Assembly (NCBI GenBank): GCA_019454145.1
Contig: CP075366.1
Location: 413,564 to 477,563 of the forward strand
Length of the DNA: 64,000 nt
Direction: 5' to 3'
DNA from: Fimbriimonadaceae bacterium
GTDB taxonomy: Bacteria > Armatimonadota > Fimbriimonadia > Fimbriimonadales > Fimbriimonadaceae
In this document: piece after piece, positions 33,637 through 41,167 of the stretch
How positions within the stretch are numbered: the stretch's first letter is position 1
Layout: every line of letters starts with the position of its first letter
Position numbers and translations under genes: made by a program
Notes under the pieces: generated by a model
What the model was told of the DNA's origin: nothing
Database searches by the model: none
The model's input: the letters and a program-made list of their open reading frames with translations, nothing else

Positions 33637-33693
33637 GGGCTATTTGAGCGTAAGTTCATGAAAGCCTAGGCATCAGGCTACGGAGGGCGGGAA
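33637..33693 (+). promoter_or_regulatory. Structured 5' leader of nhaA, candidate nhaA-I/Li+-type riboswitch
   Basis: The leader folds by eye into a closing stem GGGCU (33637-33641) with AGCCU (33663-33667), enclosing the hairpin UGAGC-GUAA-GUUCA (33645-33658) with a GNRA tetraloop. AGCCU can instead pair with AGGCU (33675-33679), and the adjacent GCCU can pair with GGGC that overlaps the ribosome binding site GGAGGG (33682-33687). Such mutually exclusive pairings are typical of a translational switch. Position before an antiporter and the arrangement are, from memory, like the nhaA-I class shown to respond to lithium. A covariance-model search was not possible. Confidence 0.55.
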
Positions 33694-34920
33694 TTGAAAA
33701 TACCAAAATTACGGAAGATTAGGGCAGTCGTTAACTACATCCGCGTAGAAGCGATGAGCGGCGTTGTTCTCATCGCCGCCGCCTTAATAGCTGTGCTTTG
33801 GAAGAACTCGCCGCTAGCCGAAATCTACGACGCAATTATCCACTACCATCTCAACCTCAACTTTCTTGGCAGTGCCTATGATTTAACCGCACATTTTTTT
33901 GTCAACGACATTCTGATGGCGATTTTCTTCCTTGTTGTTGGGATGGAAATCAAGCGAGAAGTATTGTCGGGCGAACTTTCATCTGCGAAGAAAGCTGTGT
34001 TGCCAGCAATCGCCGCAATAGGCGGCGTAGCTGTGCCGGCAATTATTTATGTACTAATCAACCGCCAGGCAGGTGGGGAAATGCGAGGCTGGGCGATTCC
34101 CACTGCTACGGATATCGCATTTTCTCTCGCGATTGTTTCGTTGTTCGGAAACCGAATCCCATTTTCCCTTCGAGTTTTTCTCACAGCATTGGCGATTATT
34201 GATGACTTGATGGCAGTGCTGGCGATTGCGTTTTTCTACACTGCTTCAATTTCAGTCATGCACCTTGCGTTTGCCGGGATTCTTCTGGCTGGGCTTGTGG
34301 TGCTCAACCGAATGCGAGTCACCCATCTTGCGTTCTATCTCATTCCTGGAATTCTCCTGTTCTACTTCGTCTACAAGTCGGGAATCCATGCGACGATCGC
34401 TGGTGTATTACTGGCGATGGTGATTCCGATGCGTGGAAAAGAGAACCAAGAATCGCCTTTGGTCTCTTTGGAAAATGCGCTACACCCATGGGTTGCAAAT
34501 GGGATTCTCCCCGTGTTCGCATTTTTCAATTCTGGAATTGCTCTTGGATCTTTTACTGGCGCTATGGTCATGCATCCAGTTACCATTGGTTGTTTCGCAG
34601 GACTGTTCTTTGGCAAGCAGATAGGCGTCATGGTCGTTACTTGGATAGCTGTTCGGTTTAAGGTTGCAGACTTGCCATCGGGTGCGACTTGGCTTCAGTT
34701 CTATGCTCTCAGCATCCTCACTGGGCTTGGATTTACAATGAGTTTGTTTATTGGTGCCCTTGCGTTTGGACGCTCGGAATCGGCAGAACTAGCTAAATTC
34801 GGTGTCATGGCTGGATCACTTCTCTCAGCCCTTGTGGCGATAGCAATATTCGCGGTAAGTCAAAATAAAAGTAAGTCTAACGAGGACAGCACCGATCCAG
34901 GTGCAATGCAGGCAACGTAG
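33694..34920 (+). CDS. nhaA: Na+/H+ antiporter NhaA
   Basis: NhaA exports sodium or lithium in exchange for protons. The family is recognised throughout: MSGVVLIAAALIAVLWKNSP, the motif INDILMA-like VNDILMAIFFLVVGMEIKRE, GWAIPTATDIAFSLAIVSLF, and the ion-binding Asp pair in TALAIIDDLMAVLAIAFFYT. Eleven to twelve hydrophobic segments fit the fold. The start is TTG at 33694 with a strong Shine-Dalgarno GGAGGG about seven nt upstream. This start lies in a structured leader, which suggests translation is controlled. The gene ends at 34920, abutting the next gene's stop codon without a gap. Confidence 0.96.
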   Translation: MKIPKLRKIRAVVNYIRVEAMSGVVLIAAALIAVLWKNSPLAEIYDAIIHYHLNLNFLGSAYDLTAHFFVNDILMAIFFLVVGMEIKREVLSGELSSAKKAVLPAIAAIGGVAVPAIIYVLINRQAGGEMRGWAIPTATDIAFSLAIVSLFGNRIPFSLRVFLTALAIIDDLMAVLAIAFFYTASISVMHLAFAGILLAGLVVLNRMRVTHLAFYLIPGILLFYFVYKSGIHATIAGVLLAMVIPMRGKENQESPLVSLENALHPWVANGILPVFAFFNSGIALGSFTGAMVMHPVTIGCFAGLFFGKQIGVMVVTWIAVRFKVADLPSGATWLQFYALSILTGLGFTMSLFIGALAFGRSESAELAKFGVMAGSLLSALVAIAIFAVSQNKSKSNEDSTDPGAMQAT

Positions 34921-35265
34921 CTAACGCATTTCTTGAATCACGTTTCTGCCTTGTCCTTCCCGTGATTCCCAGTTAAAGTGCTCGATGATTTGCACAAGAC
35001 CGCCGGACACTAGAACGTCACATTTGGAGGAGCCACCATCCAAAGTTCCATCAACTTGAATTTGGCAGTAGCGGAACTCTAGTTTGTTAGCTATTAGATT
35101 GCCAACGAGATAACCCTGCCGAATCTTTCCGCCTTTGTATTGAGCGGTTACGAACGTATCAACCTGCTCGAATTGAAATATGGTTTCAGATGAAATCACG
35201 CCACAGGGGTCGGTTTCCACGGCATTCATAACAAGGCTATGCAGATTAATTGCTTTGTGACTCAT
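34921..35265 (-). CDS. Uncharacterised small protein, often annotated as N-acetylglutamate synthase-like
   Basis: The 114-residue product contains VETDPCGVISSETIFQFEQV, FVTAQYKGGKIRQGYLVGNL and FRYCQIQVDGTLDGGSSKC, a beta-rich pattern that I associate with a small family commonly labelled N-acetylglutamate synthase without biochemical support. The sequence has no GNAT motif, so the label should not be taken as function. The start (ATG 35265) overlaps the trmFO stop by four nt (35262-35265), so it is co-translated with trmFO. Its own stop touches the nhaA stop. Confidence 0.72.
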   Translation of the reverse strand: MSHKAINLHSLVMNAVETDPCGVISSETIFQFEQVDTFVTAQYKGGKIRQGYLVGNLIANKLEFRYCQIQVDGTLDGGSSKCDVLVSGGLVQIIEHFNWESREGQGRNVIQEMR

Positions 35266-36605
35266 GACACAGGAGTGAGTAAACCAAGTTCGGCAAGCCA
35301 ACTATTAAACGCGGTTTCTGCGGCGGCAAGTTTCGCAATTTTCCGCTCGCCTTTATTTTTGATGAATGGTTCTGGATCGGGAAACAGTCCCCAGTTAATA
35401 TTCATCGGAGCGAATTCTCGCTCAGTTTCTGCATCGCTCAGGTGGCTAATCAGCGAGCCGTATGCGCTGGGCCGGGAAGGAACCACTGGCTCTAAGCCCT
35501 GGGAACGACGAATCAGCGTATGGGCAACGTAGATTCCCATTGCGGCAGATTCGACATAACCCTCTACTCCTGTGATCTGACCAGCGAGGAATAACCCTGG
35601 ACGAGACTTGAACTCTAGCCAAGGCGTAAGAACCTTTGGAGATTCGATGTAGGTGTTACGGTGGATCACGCCCATCCGGACGAATTCGGCGTTTTCCAGT
35701 CCAGGAACCATTTTGAGAACTTCCAGTTGCGGCCCCCATTTCATTCTGGTTTGGCAGGCGACTAATGAGTAAAGCGTTTTTTCTCGGTTTTCCGGACGAA
35801 GTTGCAAAGCGGCCCAGGGGCGTCGGTCAGTGCGAGGGTCGCGCAAACCGACTGGCTTGAAGTTACCAAATCGTAGTGAATCATGCCCCTTACTGGCGAT
35901 TTCCTCGATAGGTTTGCAACCTTCAAAATACTTCGGGTCTTCGAAGTCTTTGAGCGGCACGCGGTCAGCGGCGACGAGAGCCGTAATAAATGCATCGTAT
36001 TCTTCTTTGTTGAAAGGGCAGTTGAGGTAGTCATCGCCTTCGCCTTTGTCGTAACGCGACTGGGCGAAGATCACATCCATGTTAAGGGTGCTGGCATCTA
36101 CAGTTGGTGAAACTGCATCGTAAAAGTAAAGATGCTCTTGCCCAGTAAGTTCAGCAAGCCATTGACCTAACGGTTCGCTAGTGAGTGGGCCGGTTGCGAT
36201 CACCAACTGCCCGCCCGACCCAAGAAGTTGCTCCGCCATTTCTGGGGTGAATTGCTCCCGAATGATCTCAATGTTAGTATGATCTGATAAAGTCTCTGTG
36301 ATCGCTTTCGCAAAGTGATCTCGATCCACAGCTAAAGCCGATCCGCCTGGAACCGAATGTTTTTCGGCAGTCGGGATGAGTAGCGAACCTAACGCCTTCA
36401 TTTCGGTTTTGAGTTGCCCGGCTGGCGTTGCCGGATCTTGCGATTTGAAGGAATTACTACAAACTAGCTCAGCAAGATAATCGGTTTTGTGGGCAGGGGT
36501 TTGGTGTGGCCCACGCATTTCGTAAAGCCGCACTTTCAGCCCAGCCTGCGCGCAGATGTAAGCACACTCGGAGCCAGCCATTCCACCACCGACAATCGTG
36601 ATCAT
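35262..36605 (-). CDS. trmFO: Methylenetetrahydrofolate-tRNA-(uracil-5-)-methyltransferase TrmFO
   Basis: TrmFO is a flavoenzyme that makes 5-methyluridine at position 54 of tRNA using methylenetetrahydrofolate. The FAD motif TIVGGGMAGSECAYICAQAG opens the protein, followed by the diagnostic HKTDYLAELVCSNSFKS, GSLLIPTAEKHSVPGGSAL and VDRDHFAKAIT. In the C-terminal half are MKWGPQLEVLKMVPGLENAE and FLAGQITGVEGYVESAAMG. Length 447 is standard. It lies 43 nt downstream of the penicillin acylase gene on the same strand. Confidence 0.96.
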   Translation of the reverse strand: MITIVGGGMAGSECAYICAQAGLKVRLYEMRGPHQTPAHKTDYLAELVCSNSFKSQDPATPAGQLKTEMKALGSLLIPTAEKHSVPGGSALAVDRDHFAKAITETLSDHTNIEIIREQFTPEMAEQLLGSGGQLVIATGPLTSEPLGQWLAELTGQEHLYFYDAVSPTVDASTLNMDVIFAQSRYDKGEGDDYLNCPFNKEEYDAFITALVAADRVPLKDFEDPKYFEGCKPIEEIASKGHDSLRFGNFKPVGLRDPRTDRRPWAALQLRPENREKTLYSLVACQTRMKWGPQLEVLKMVPGLENAEFVRMGVIHRNTYIESPKVLTPWLEFKSRPGLFLAGQITGVEGYVESAAMGIYVAHTLIRRSQGLEPVVPSRPSAYGSLISHLSDAETEREFAPMNINWGLFPDPEPFIKNKGERKIAKLAAAETAFNSWLAELGLLTPVS

Positions 36606-36648
36606 CGGTTACATTGTGGCGGGTTTTGAACCTAGGCTGTGCGCCTGG

Positions 36649-38904
36649 CTACTGCCAGCCCCACATCGTTTTGAATTGCCACGACCGAGCAAGCGGTACT
36701 TGATCACGTGAATTCTTGCCCGTTTCGGTTACACCTGGAGAAGCGACTGAACGTGCAAATGTCCAACCAGCGAGTTCTGTGATCTGAATGTATGTTCCTC
36801 GGTTGATGTAAGGAACAGTATCCTCGCCGGGGACTTGAATTGAACCAGGGCGGAAACCCCAATTCGCGATTACTTCGCTACGTTGTTTCTTGGTAAGGGC
36901 AATAGCAGAACGGATCGCCGCTTGCACGGTAGAAAGCGCAGTCTGACCTTCCGGAATGTAGTTCACATTGGTTTTCTGATCCAAAGCTTCAAGAATGACG
37001 TGCGGTTGAATGACTTGTCTGAAGAGGTTATCAGCCGTGAAATTACCGAGTGGCGGAGCAAACATTAAATTGCGAAGCTCACTAACAGTGTTTGCATAAA
37101 GCGTTGCCCCGATAGAGCCTTCAACATTCCAGCCATCAAAAGCGGCGAGTTGATCAAGGGCGGTTCGGTCTGGCTCCGTATTTGGCATTGCTTGAATTGC
37201 ACGGCGAATCCAAGGCTGGAATTCGAGGGATGTATCAGTTTCGCGCCGGGCGATTGTCCAAGCCGCCTTTTCCAGGTCGAAGCTGGTGAGCTTGCCTTCG
37301 GGAATCGCTTGGTTGAGCACTTGATTGCGGAAAATTCGACCCCAAACTGGCGTGTCACCATTGGGCCACCAAGCAACTGGTTTGTTGTTCCAATTGGTGA
37401 TAATTCCGGAATCGGGGTTATCGGTTCTTGGCATATTGCTAGAACTCACAAAGCCTAGCCACTGGAATTCTTTTTCGTCCAGAGTTGGCATCCGTGGGTC
37501 AACCCCTTTTGCACGGAGCGGCATCAATCCGCAGTAGCGGTAACCGATATCGCCAGTTTTTGTCGCAAAAAACAGATTGAAACTCACAGGCATTCCTTGG
37601 GCAACAATAGTGAAATCAGAACTGGTTTTTGCTGAGTAAAGCCCATTCATAGAAGCGATGGTGGAAATTTCCCGTTTCCAAAAGGCAGATTGCAAACTGT
37701 AAACCGCTTTACTTCCGTTTGAACGTAAAAGCACTGGCCCGTGGGTTGTTCGGTATTGGATGAACTCTTTATCTGGCTGACCCTTAACCTTGATGTTAAA
37801 GGTGATTTTTTCGAGAGTCTTTTCTTCGCCTTGCGACATATATTTGTCGCCTTCGGTCAATCGGCTGACAAAGATGTCTTCTAAGTCGGCAACTCCACTG
37901 GTGAATCCCCATGCGGCGAAGGGAGAGTAACCGATCAGAACTCCGGGAATTCCCGGCACATCCATTCCGGCGACTTTCAAATCTGGGGAATCGACCGCGA
38001 CCTCATGAACGATACTCGGAGTTGTGTGCCCCATTTGCGGAGCCGAAAGGAGCATCGGTTTTCCGGTTCCGCTTCGGCGTGGGCTCACTGCGATTGCGTA
38101 ACTTCCAACTTTGTAGGGAACTGCGTTCGCTTCAGCGACCAACTCTTGCGCTTCATTTGACGCAGTACGTACTCCACGTGCGAGTTCTAGGAGATTAGTT
38201 GGTGGCAGGGCAGCAAGCTGGGCTTCCGATTCTGCCCGAGTGAAATTGAATATCTGTGGCTCGCGAAGTGTGGGGTCATCGCGTTTAGAAACGGTCACCG
38301 GAGCGCGAGGATCGTTTTGCCAGGCAAGATCATCAAGAACCTCGAGTAATTTATCTTTTACCGCAGAGCGAGTGCGAAGATACTGGATGAGCGCGTAGTT
38401 GCGAATTTCGCCCGCCCCACCTTGCCCGAATTGCCTTGCTAAACCTACACCTATTGCTGCAGAGTCGGTAGCAGTCCATTCGCGAGGTTCAAAGCCAAAT
38501 TGAGTGTATTGTTCAGGAAGGGAGTTTGCTGCGATGCGCACTTTGATTGTTTCGTTGATCCCAGCAACGTAGGCGTTCCAGTTCGCCTGAATATCCAAAG
38601 GAAGTTGGCTGATAAGCTGTCTATATTCGTCGTCCGTGTACGATTTAGCAAGGGCTGATTCATCGCTGGCCACGTAGTTTGGGCCAAGAACCTCCGCCAT
38701 TTGACCGCGCGCATTTCGGCGGGACATTTCCATTTGCCACAGGCGATCTTCGGCAACTGCCTTGCCCATCAAGCGATAAGCTTCTGCCGTATTGTTTGCA
38801 CGGATCATCGGCACGCCGTAGGAATCGCGAATGATCGCAGGCTCAACTTGTGAGGACTGGAAATCTAATCCTAAAGCGATTGCGACTACAAACGGGCCAA
38901 ACAT
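36649..38904 (-). CDS. Penicillin acylase family (S45) N-terminal nucleophile hydrolase
   Basis: This family cleaves amide bonds of N-acyl compounds such as penicillins or acyl-homoserine lactones. Precursors are self-cleaved to alpha and beta chains. The N-terminus has a short hydrophobic stretch (FGPFVVAIALGLDFQ) that may be a signal. IIRDSYGVPMIRANNTAEAY and MGKAVAEDRLWQMEMSRR are family-typical. The cleavage nucleophile is most likely Ser268 in YKVGSYAIAV, followed by SPRRSGTGKPMLLSAPQMG. Further landmarks are LEDIFVSRLT, YSPFAAWGFTSG and NNKPVAWWPNGDTP. Length 751. The substrate cannot be predicted. It may be the second gene after the small membrane protein at 38934. Confidence 0.93.
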   Translation of the reverse strand: MFGPFVVAIALGLDFQSSQVEPAIIRDSYGVPMIRANNTAEAYRLMGKAVAEDRLWQMEMSRRNARGQMAEVLGPNYVASDESALAKSYTDDEYRQLISQLPLDIQANWNAYVAGINETIKVRIAANSLPEQYTQFGFEPREWTATDSAAIGVGLARQFGQGGAGEIRNYALIQYLRTRSAVKDKLLEVLDDLAWQNDPRAPVTVSKRDDPTLREPQIFNFTRAESEAQLAALPPTNLLELARGVRTASNEAQELVAEANAVPYKVGSYAIAVSPRRSGTGKPMLLSAPQMGHTTPSIVHEVAVDSPDLKVAGMDVPGIPGVLIGYSPFAAWGFTSGVADLEDIFVSRLTEGDKYMSQGEEKTLEKITFNIKVKGQPDKEFIQYRTTHGPVLLRSNGSKAVYSLQSAFWKREISTIASMNGLYSAKTSSDFTIVAQGMPVSFNLFFATKTGDIGYRYCGLMPLRAKGVDPRMPTLDEKEFQWLGFVSSSNMPRTDNPDSGIITNWNNKPVAWWPNGDTPVWGRIFRNQVLNQAIPEGKLTSFDLEKAAWTIARRETDTSLEFQPWIRRAIQAMPNTEPDRTALDQLAAFDGWNVEGSIGATLYANTVSELRNLMFAPPLGNFTADNLFRQVIQPHVILEALDQKTNVNYIPEGQTALSTVQAAIRSAIALTKKQRSEVIANWGFRPGSIQVPGEDTVPYINRGTYIQITELAGWTFARSVASPGVTETGKNSRDQVPLARSWQFKTMWGWQ

Positions 38905-38933
38905 GGCTCCGTTTTACCCGCGCAAGCCAGTTG

Positions 38934-39146
38934 CTAAGGGAGTGATTTACCGTTTCCGGGTAGAGATTTGTCCGCGCCCGAAATGCGATAGATCGCATAC
39001 AGAACACCGAGCACAATGAGAGCGGGAATTGCGAGTTTGAGAATCAGAGCCAGCAGTCCGCCGATGAGCCCGGTGAGAAGAGGAACTCCAAAGAACACGG
39101 CAATGATTGCCAATATGCCAATTGCGATGATTTTTCCGACTTTCAT
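38934..39146 (-). CDS. Small membrane protein (70 aa)
   Basis: Nearly the whole protein is hydrophobic: two membrane helices at about residues 6-28 and 31-54, then a short tail (SGADKSLPGNGKSLP). The start is ATG at 39146, divergent from nadE. It is followed by the penicillin acylase gene after 29 nt. No family recognised. Short two-helix proteins of this kind often sit next to envelope genes, but no role can be assigned. Confidence 0.65.
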   Translation of the reverse strand: MKVGKIIAIGILAIIAVFFGVPLLTGLIGGLLALILKLAIPALIVLGVLYAIYRISGADKSLPGNGKSLP

Positions 39147-39218
39147 GGTGCGATCCCGATAGTGGTCTATTGCCTAAGACGGGATAGCATGGTTGGGGGT
39201 TGTGCTAGTCCTGATTTT

Positions 39219-40115
39219 ATGCCTACGGGTACCATTTATTTGATGCCAATTCCCGTTGTACGTGGGGAAATCAGTTCACCCGCTGGGCAAATACTCAATT
39301 GCGAGCCTCAGCTGTTGGCAGAATATCTCGTCGAGTTTTTGCGCCAAGAATGTATCGTCCAGCGCGGCGTGAGCAAAGCGATCATAGGCTTGAGCGGCGG
39401 CGTTGATTCGGCCGTAACGACTTACCTTGCAGCGTTAGCTTTTGGTGCGGAGAACACGTTTGTCTTTCGGTTGCCGTACAAGGTGAGTTCAAGCGCCAGC
39501 TTGAATCACGCGCAATTAGTGATTGATCATCTTGGGTTACCAGCGGAAACGATAGATATCACGCCGATGGTGGATGGTTACGGCGAAATTCCGAGTGTGG
39601 AAATGACTCCTTACCGCCTAGGAAATGTCTGTGCGCGATCCAGAATGATCGTGCTATACGATCAGGCCGCGCGGCTTGGCGGGTTTCCTCTTGGCACAGG
39701 AAATAAAACCGAACGAATGTTTGGCTACTACACTTGGCATGGTGATGATGCTCCTCCAATCAACCCGCTGGGTGATTTATTCAAAAGCCAGGTTTTTGAA
39801 CTTGCCGAATATCTAGAGGTTCCGGCAGAAATCCGCCTCAAGCCACCCACTGCTGACTTAATTGAAGGTCAGACCGACGAAGGTGATTTCGGCATTACTT
39901 ACGCTCTTGCTGATGAGATTTTAGTTTTGATGATGAGCCGGTATGAACTTGATCAAATCGAAGCACTTGGCTACAAATCCAAAGATATTGAAATCGTTAG
40001 AAAACGAGTTGCCAGCACCCACTGGAAACGAAAATTGCCAACGGTCGCGATGACGAGCACGACTTCGATCAACGAATACTATTTGCGGCCAGTGGATTTC
40101 CGGCACTTGCCTTGA
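39219..40115 (+). CDS. nadE: NAD+ synthase, ammonia-dependent
   Basis: The enzyme amidates nicotinic acid adenine dinucleotide to NAD using ATP and ammonia. The PP-loop SGGVDSA is at about residues 59-65 (AIIGLSGGVDSAVTTYLAAL). Other conserved blocks are GNVCARSRMIVLYDQAARL, LGTGNKTERMFGYYTWHGDD, INPLGDLFKSQVFELAEYL and the C-terminal REDWARRS-like region here reading RVASTHWKRKLP. There is no nitrilase domain, so it relies on free ammonia. I chose ATG at 39219. Upstream in-frame codons add a Cys-rich stretch that looks non-homologous, and ATG 39243 is also possible. Confidence 0.94.
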   Translation: MPTGTIYLMPIPVVRGEISSPAGQILNCEPQLLAEYLVEFLRQECIVQRGVSKAIIGLSGGVDSAVTTYLAALAFGAENTFVFRLPYKVSSSASLNHAQLVIDHLGLPAETIDITPMVDGYGEIPSVEMTPYRLGNVCARSRMIVLYDQAARLGGFPLGTGNKTERMFGYYTWHGDDAPPINPLGDLFKSQVFELAEYLEVPAEIRLKPPTADLIEGQTDEGDFGITYALADEILVLMMSRYELDQIEALGYKSKDIEIVRKRVASTHWKRKLPTVAMTSTTSINEYYLRPVDFRHLP

Positions 40116-40137
40116 ATCCACCAGCCGCTGATTCTGT

Positions 40138-40947
40138 TTAGTTCATTCCGTTCCAGAAACGGTTGACTTCTTGTTCTGTGGTGCCTTGAGCTTTGAGAGA
40201 CTGAATCGGCGTAAATTTAACGTGGCTATCAAGCCAACCAACCAATACCGATTTCTTATCAAATCGTCCCCAAAGCTGACCCTGAGACCGAGCATCTGGG
40301 TAAGTTCCCGTCCAGCCAGTGTATGTAGTTCCGCTGACGGCAAACGGTGGTTCGATGAGAGAATATCCTGGGTTTGCCGTAACACCGCGAAGATTCTTCA
40401 TCGTGGATTCCGCGAACATGATGGTTTGACTCACATTATCTATGGCAGTTGAAGATACACCGGAAAACTGGCGAGTCGGCATGCCGCCAATCATCACCGT
40501 TCCGAGGTAGCTGTTTAAGTAGCGGTAGTTGTAACCATAACTTGGATTTGCTCCCATAAAGTAGTAGCGGAACGAGCTAGTTGGATCAAATCGCCCCTTT
40601 CCTTCTGGATCTGTGAGAGCAGGATCTGTATCGCGGTCTTTGGGGCAGAGGAAGATTTGTTCGTTTCTGGTGTAGGGGAGCAAGAGCAACGGATAGTAGT
40701 GGAATCCTTGGGCGGTTGGATAATCAAGGGCCGCTGGGTCGTACCAAAACACGGGCGGCGTCATATCGTCGTAATCGGCCAGATAAATCTGGCTAGCGGT
40801 TCCGATTTGTTTGAGGTTGTTGAGGCTCTGGGTTTTCTTAGCCGCATCCTTTGCCTGAGCAAAAACAGGGAAGAGGATGGAAGCAAGAATTGCAATGATA
40901 GCAATCACGACGAGAAGTTCGATCAGCGTAAACGCCCGAGTTCGCAT
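40138..40947 (-). CDS. Type IV pilin-like / prepilin-type N-terminal protein
   Basis: The start carries a prepilin signature: a short basic leader (MRTRA) cleaved before Phe6, then [20 protein letters not shown] with Glu at mature position five. The following segment, [19 protein letters not shown], is common in Armatimonadota and related phyla. The rest is a globular head of about 210 residues with aromatic-rich loops ([18 protein letters not shown]), similar to the DUF1559-type group. It is probably a pseudopilin or pilin-like secreted protein of unknown function. It converges with nadE after 22 nt. The promoter side faces the BNR protein gene across 220 nt. Confidence 0.9.
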   Translation of the reverse strand: MRTRAFTLIELLVVIAIIAILASILFPVFAQAKDAAKKTQSLNNLKQIGTASQIYLADYDDMTPPVFWYDPAALDYPTAQGFHYYPLLLLPYTRNEQIFLCPKDRDTDPALTDPEGKGRFDPTSSFRYYFMGANPSYGYNYRYLNSYLGTVMIGGMPTRQFSGVSSTAIDNVSQTIMFAESTMKNLRGVTANPGYSLIEPPFAVSGTTYTGWTGTYPDARSQGQLWGRFDKKSVLVGWLDSHVKFTPIQSLKAQGTTEQEVNRFWNGMN

Positions 40948-40993
40948 AGCAAATTCATGTTTAGTGATCGGTAAATGCGATTATTTGACTGTG

Positions 40994-41012
40994 ATATTGA
41001 TAATCATTCTGA
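40994..41012. promoter_or_regulatory. Candidate Fur-type iron box
   Basis: The 19 bases GATATTGATAATCATTCTG match the classical Fur box (GATAATGATAATCATTATC) at 16 of 19 positions, and the 7-1-7 form of the motif at 12 of 14. The site lies in the divergent gap, 47 nt upstream of the pilin-like gene start and 156 nt upstream of the BNR gene start. A+T-rich intergenic DNA can produce such matches by chance. The rest of this 220 nt region shows only A+T-rich DNA. Confidence 0.4.
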
Positions 41013-41167
41013 ATTGACGAAAATAATGATATTAGGGACTGATGGCGAAACAGTAAATTAAATCGCTTGACTAAAATAACTTTCGATTGCCTCATGGCAT
41101 GATTGCTTTTGCAAATTCATATAGTAGTGAGTTGCATGGTGCAATCAATCGCAGGCAATAATACGGC

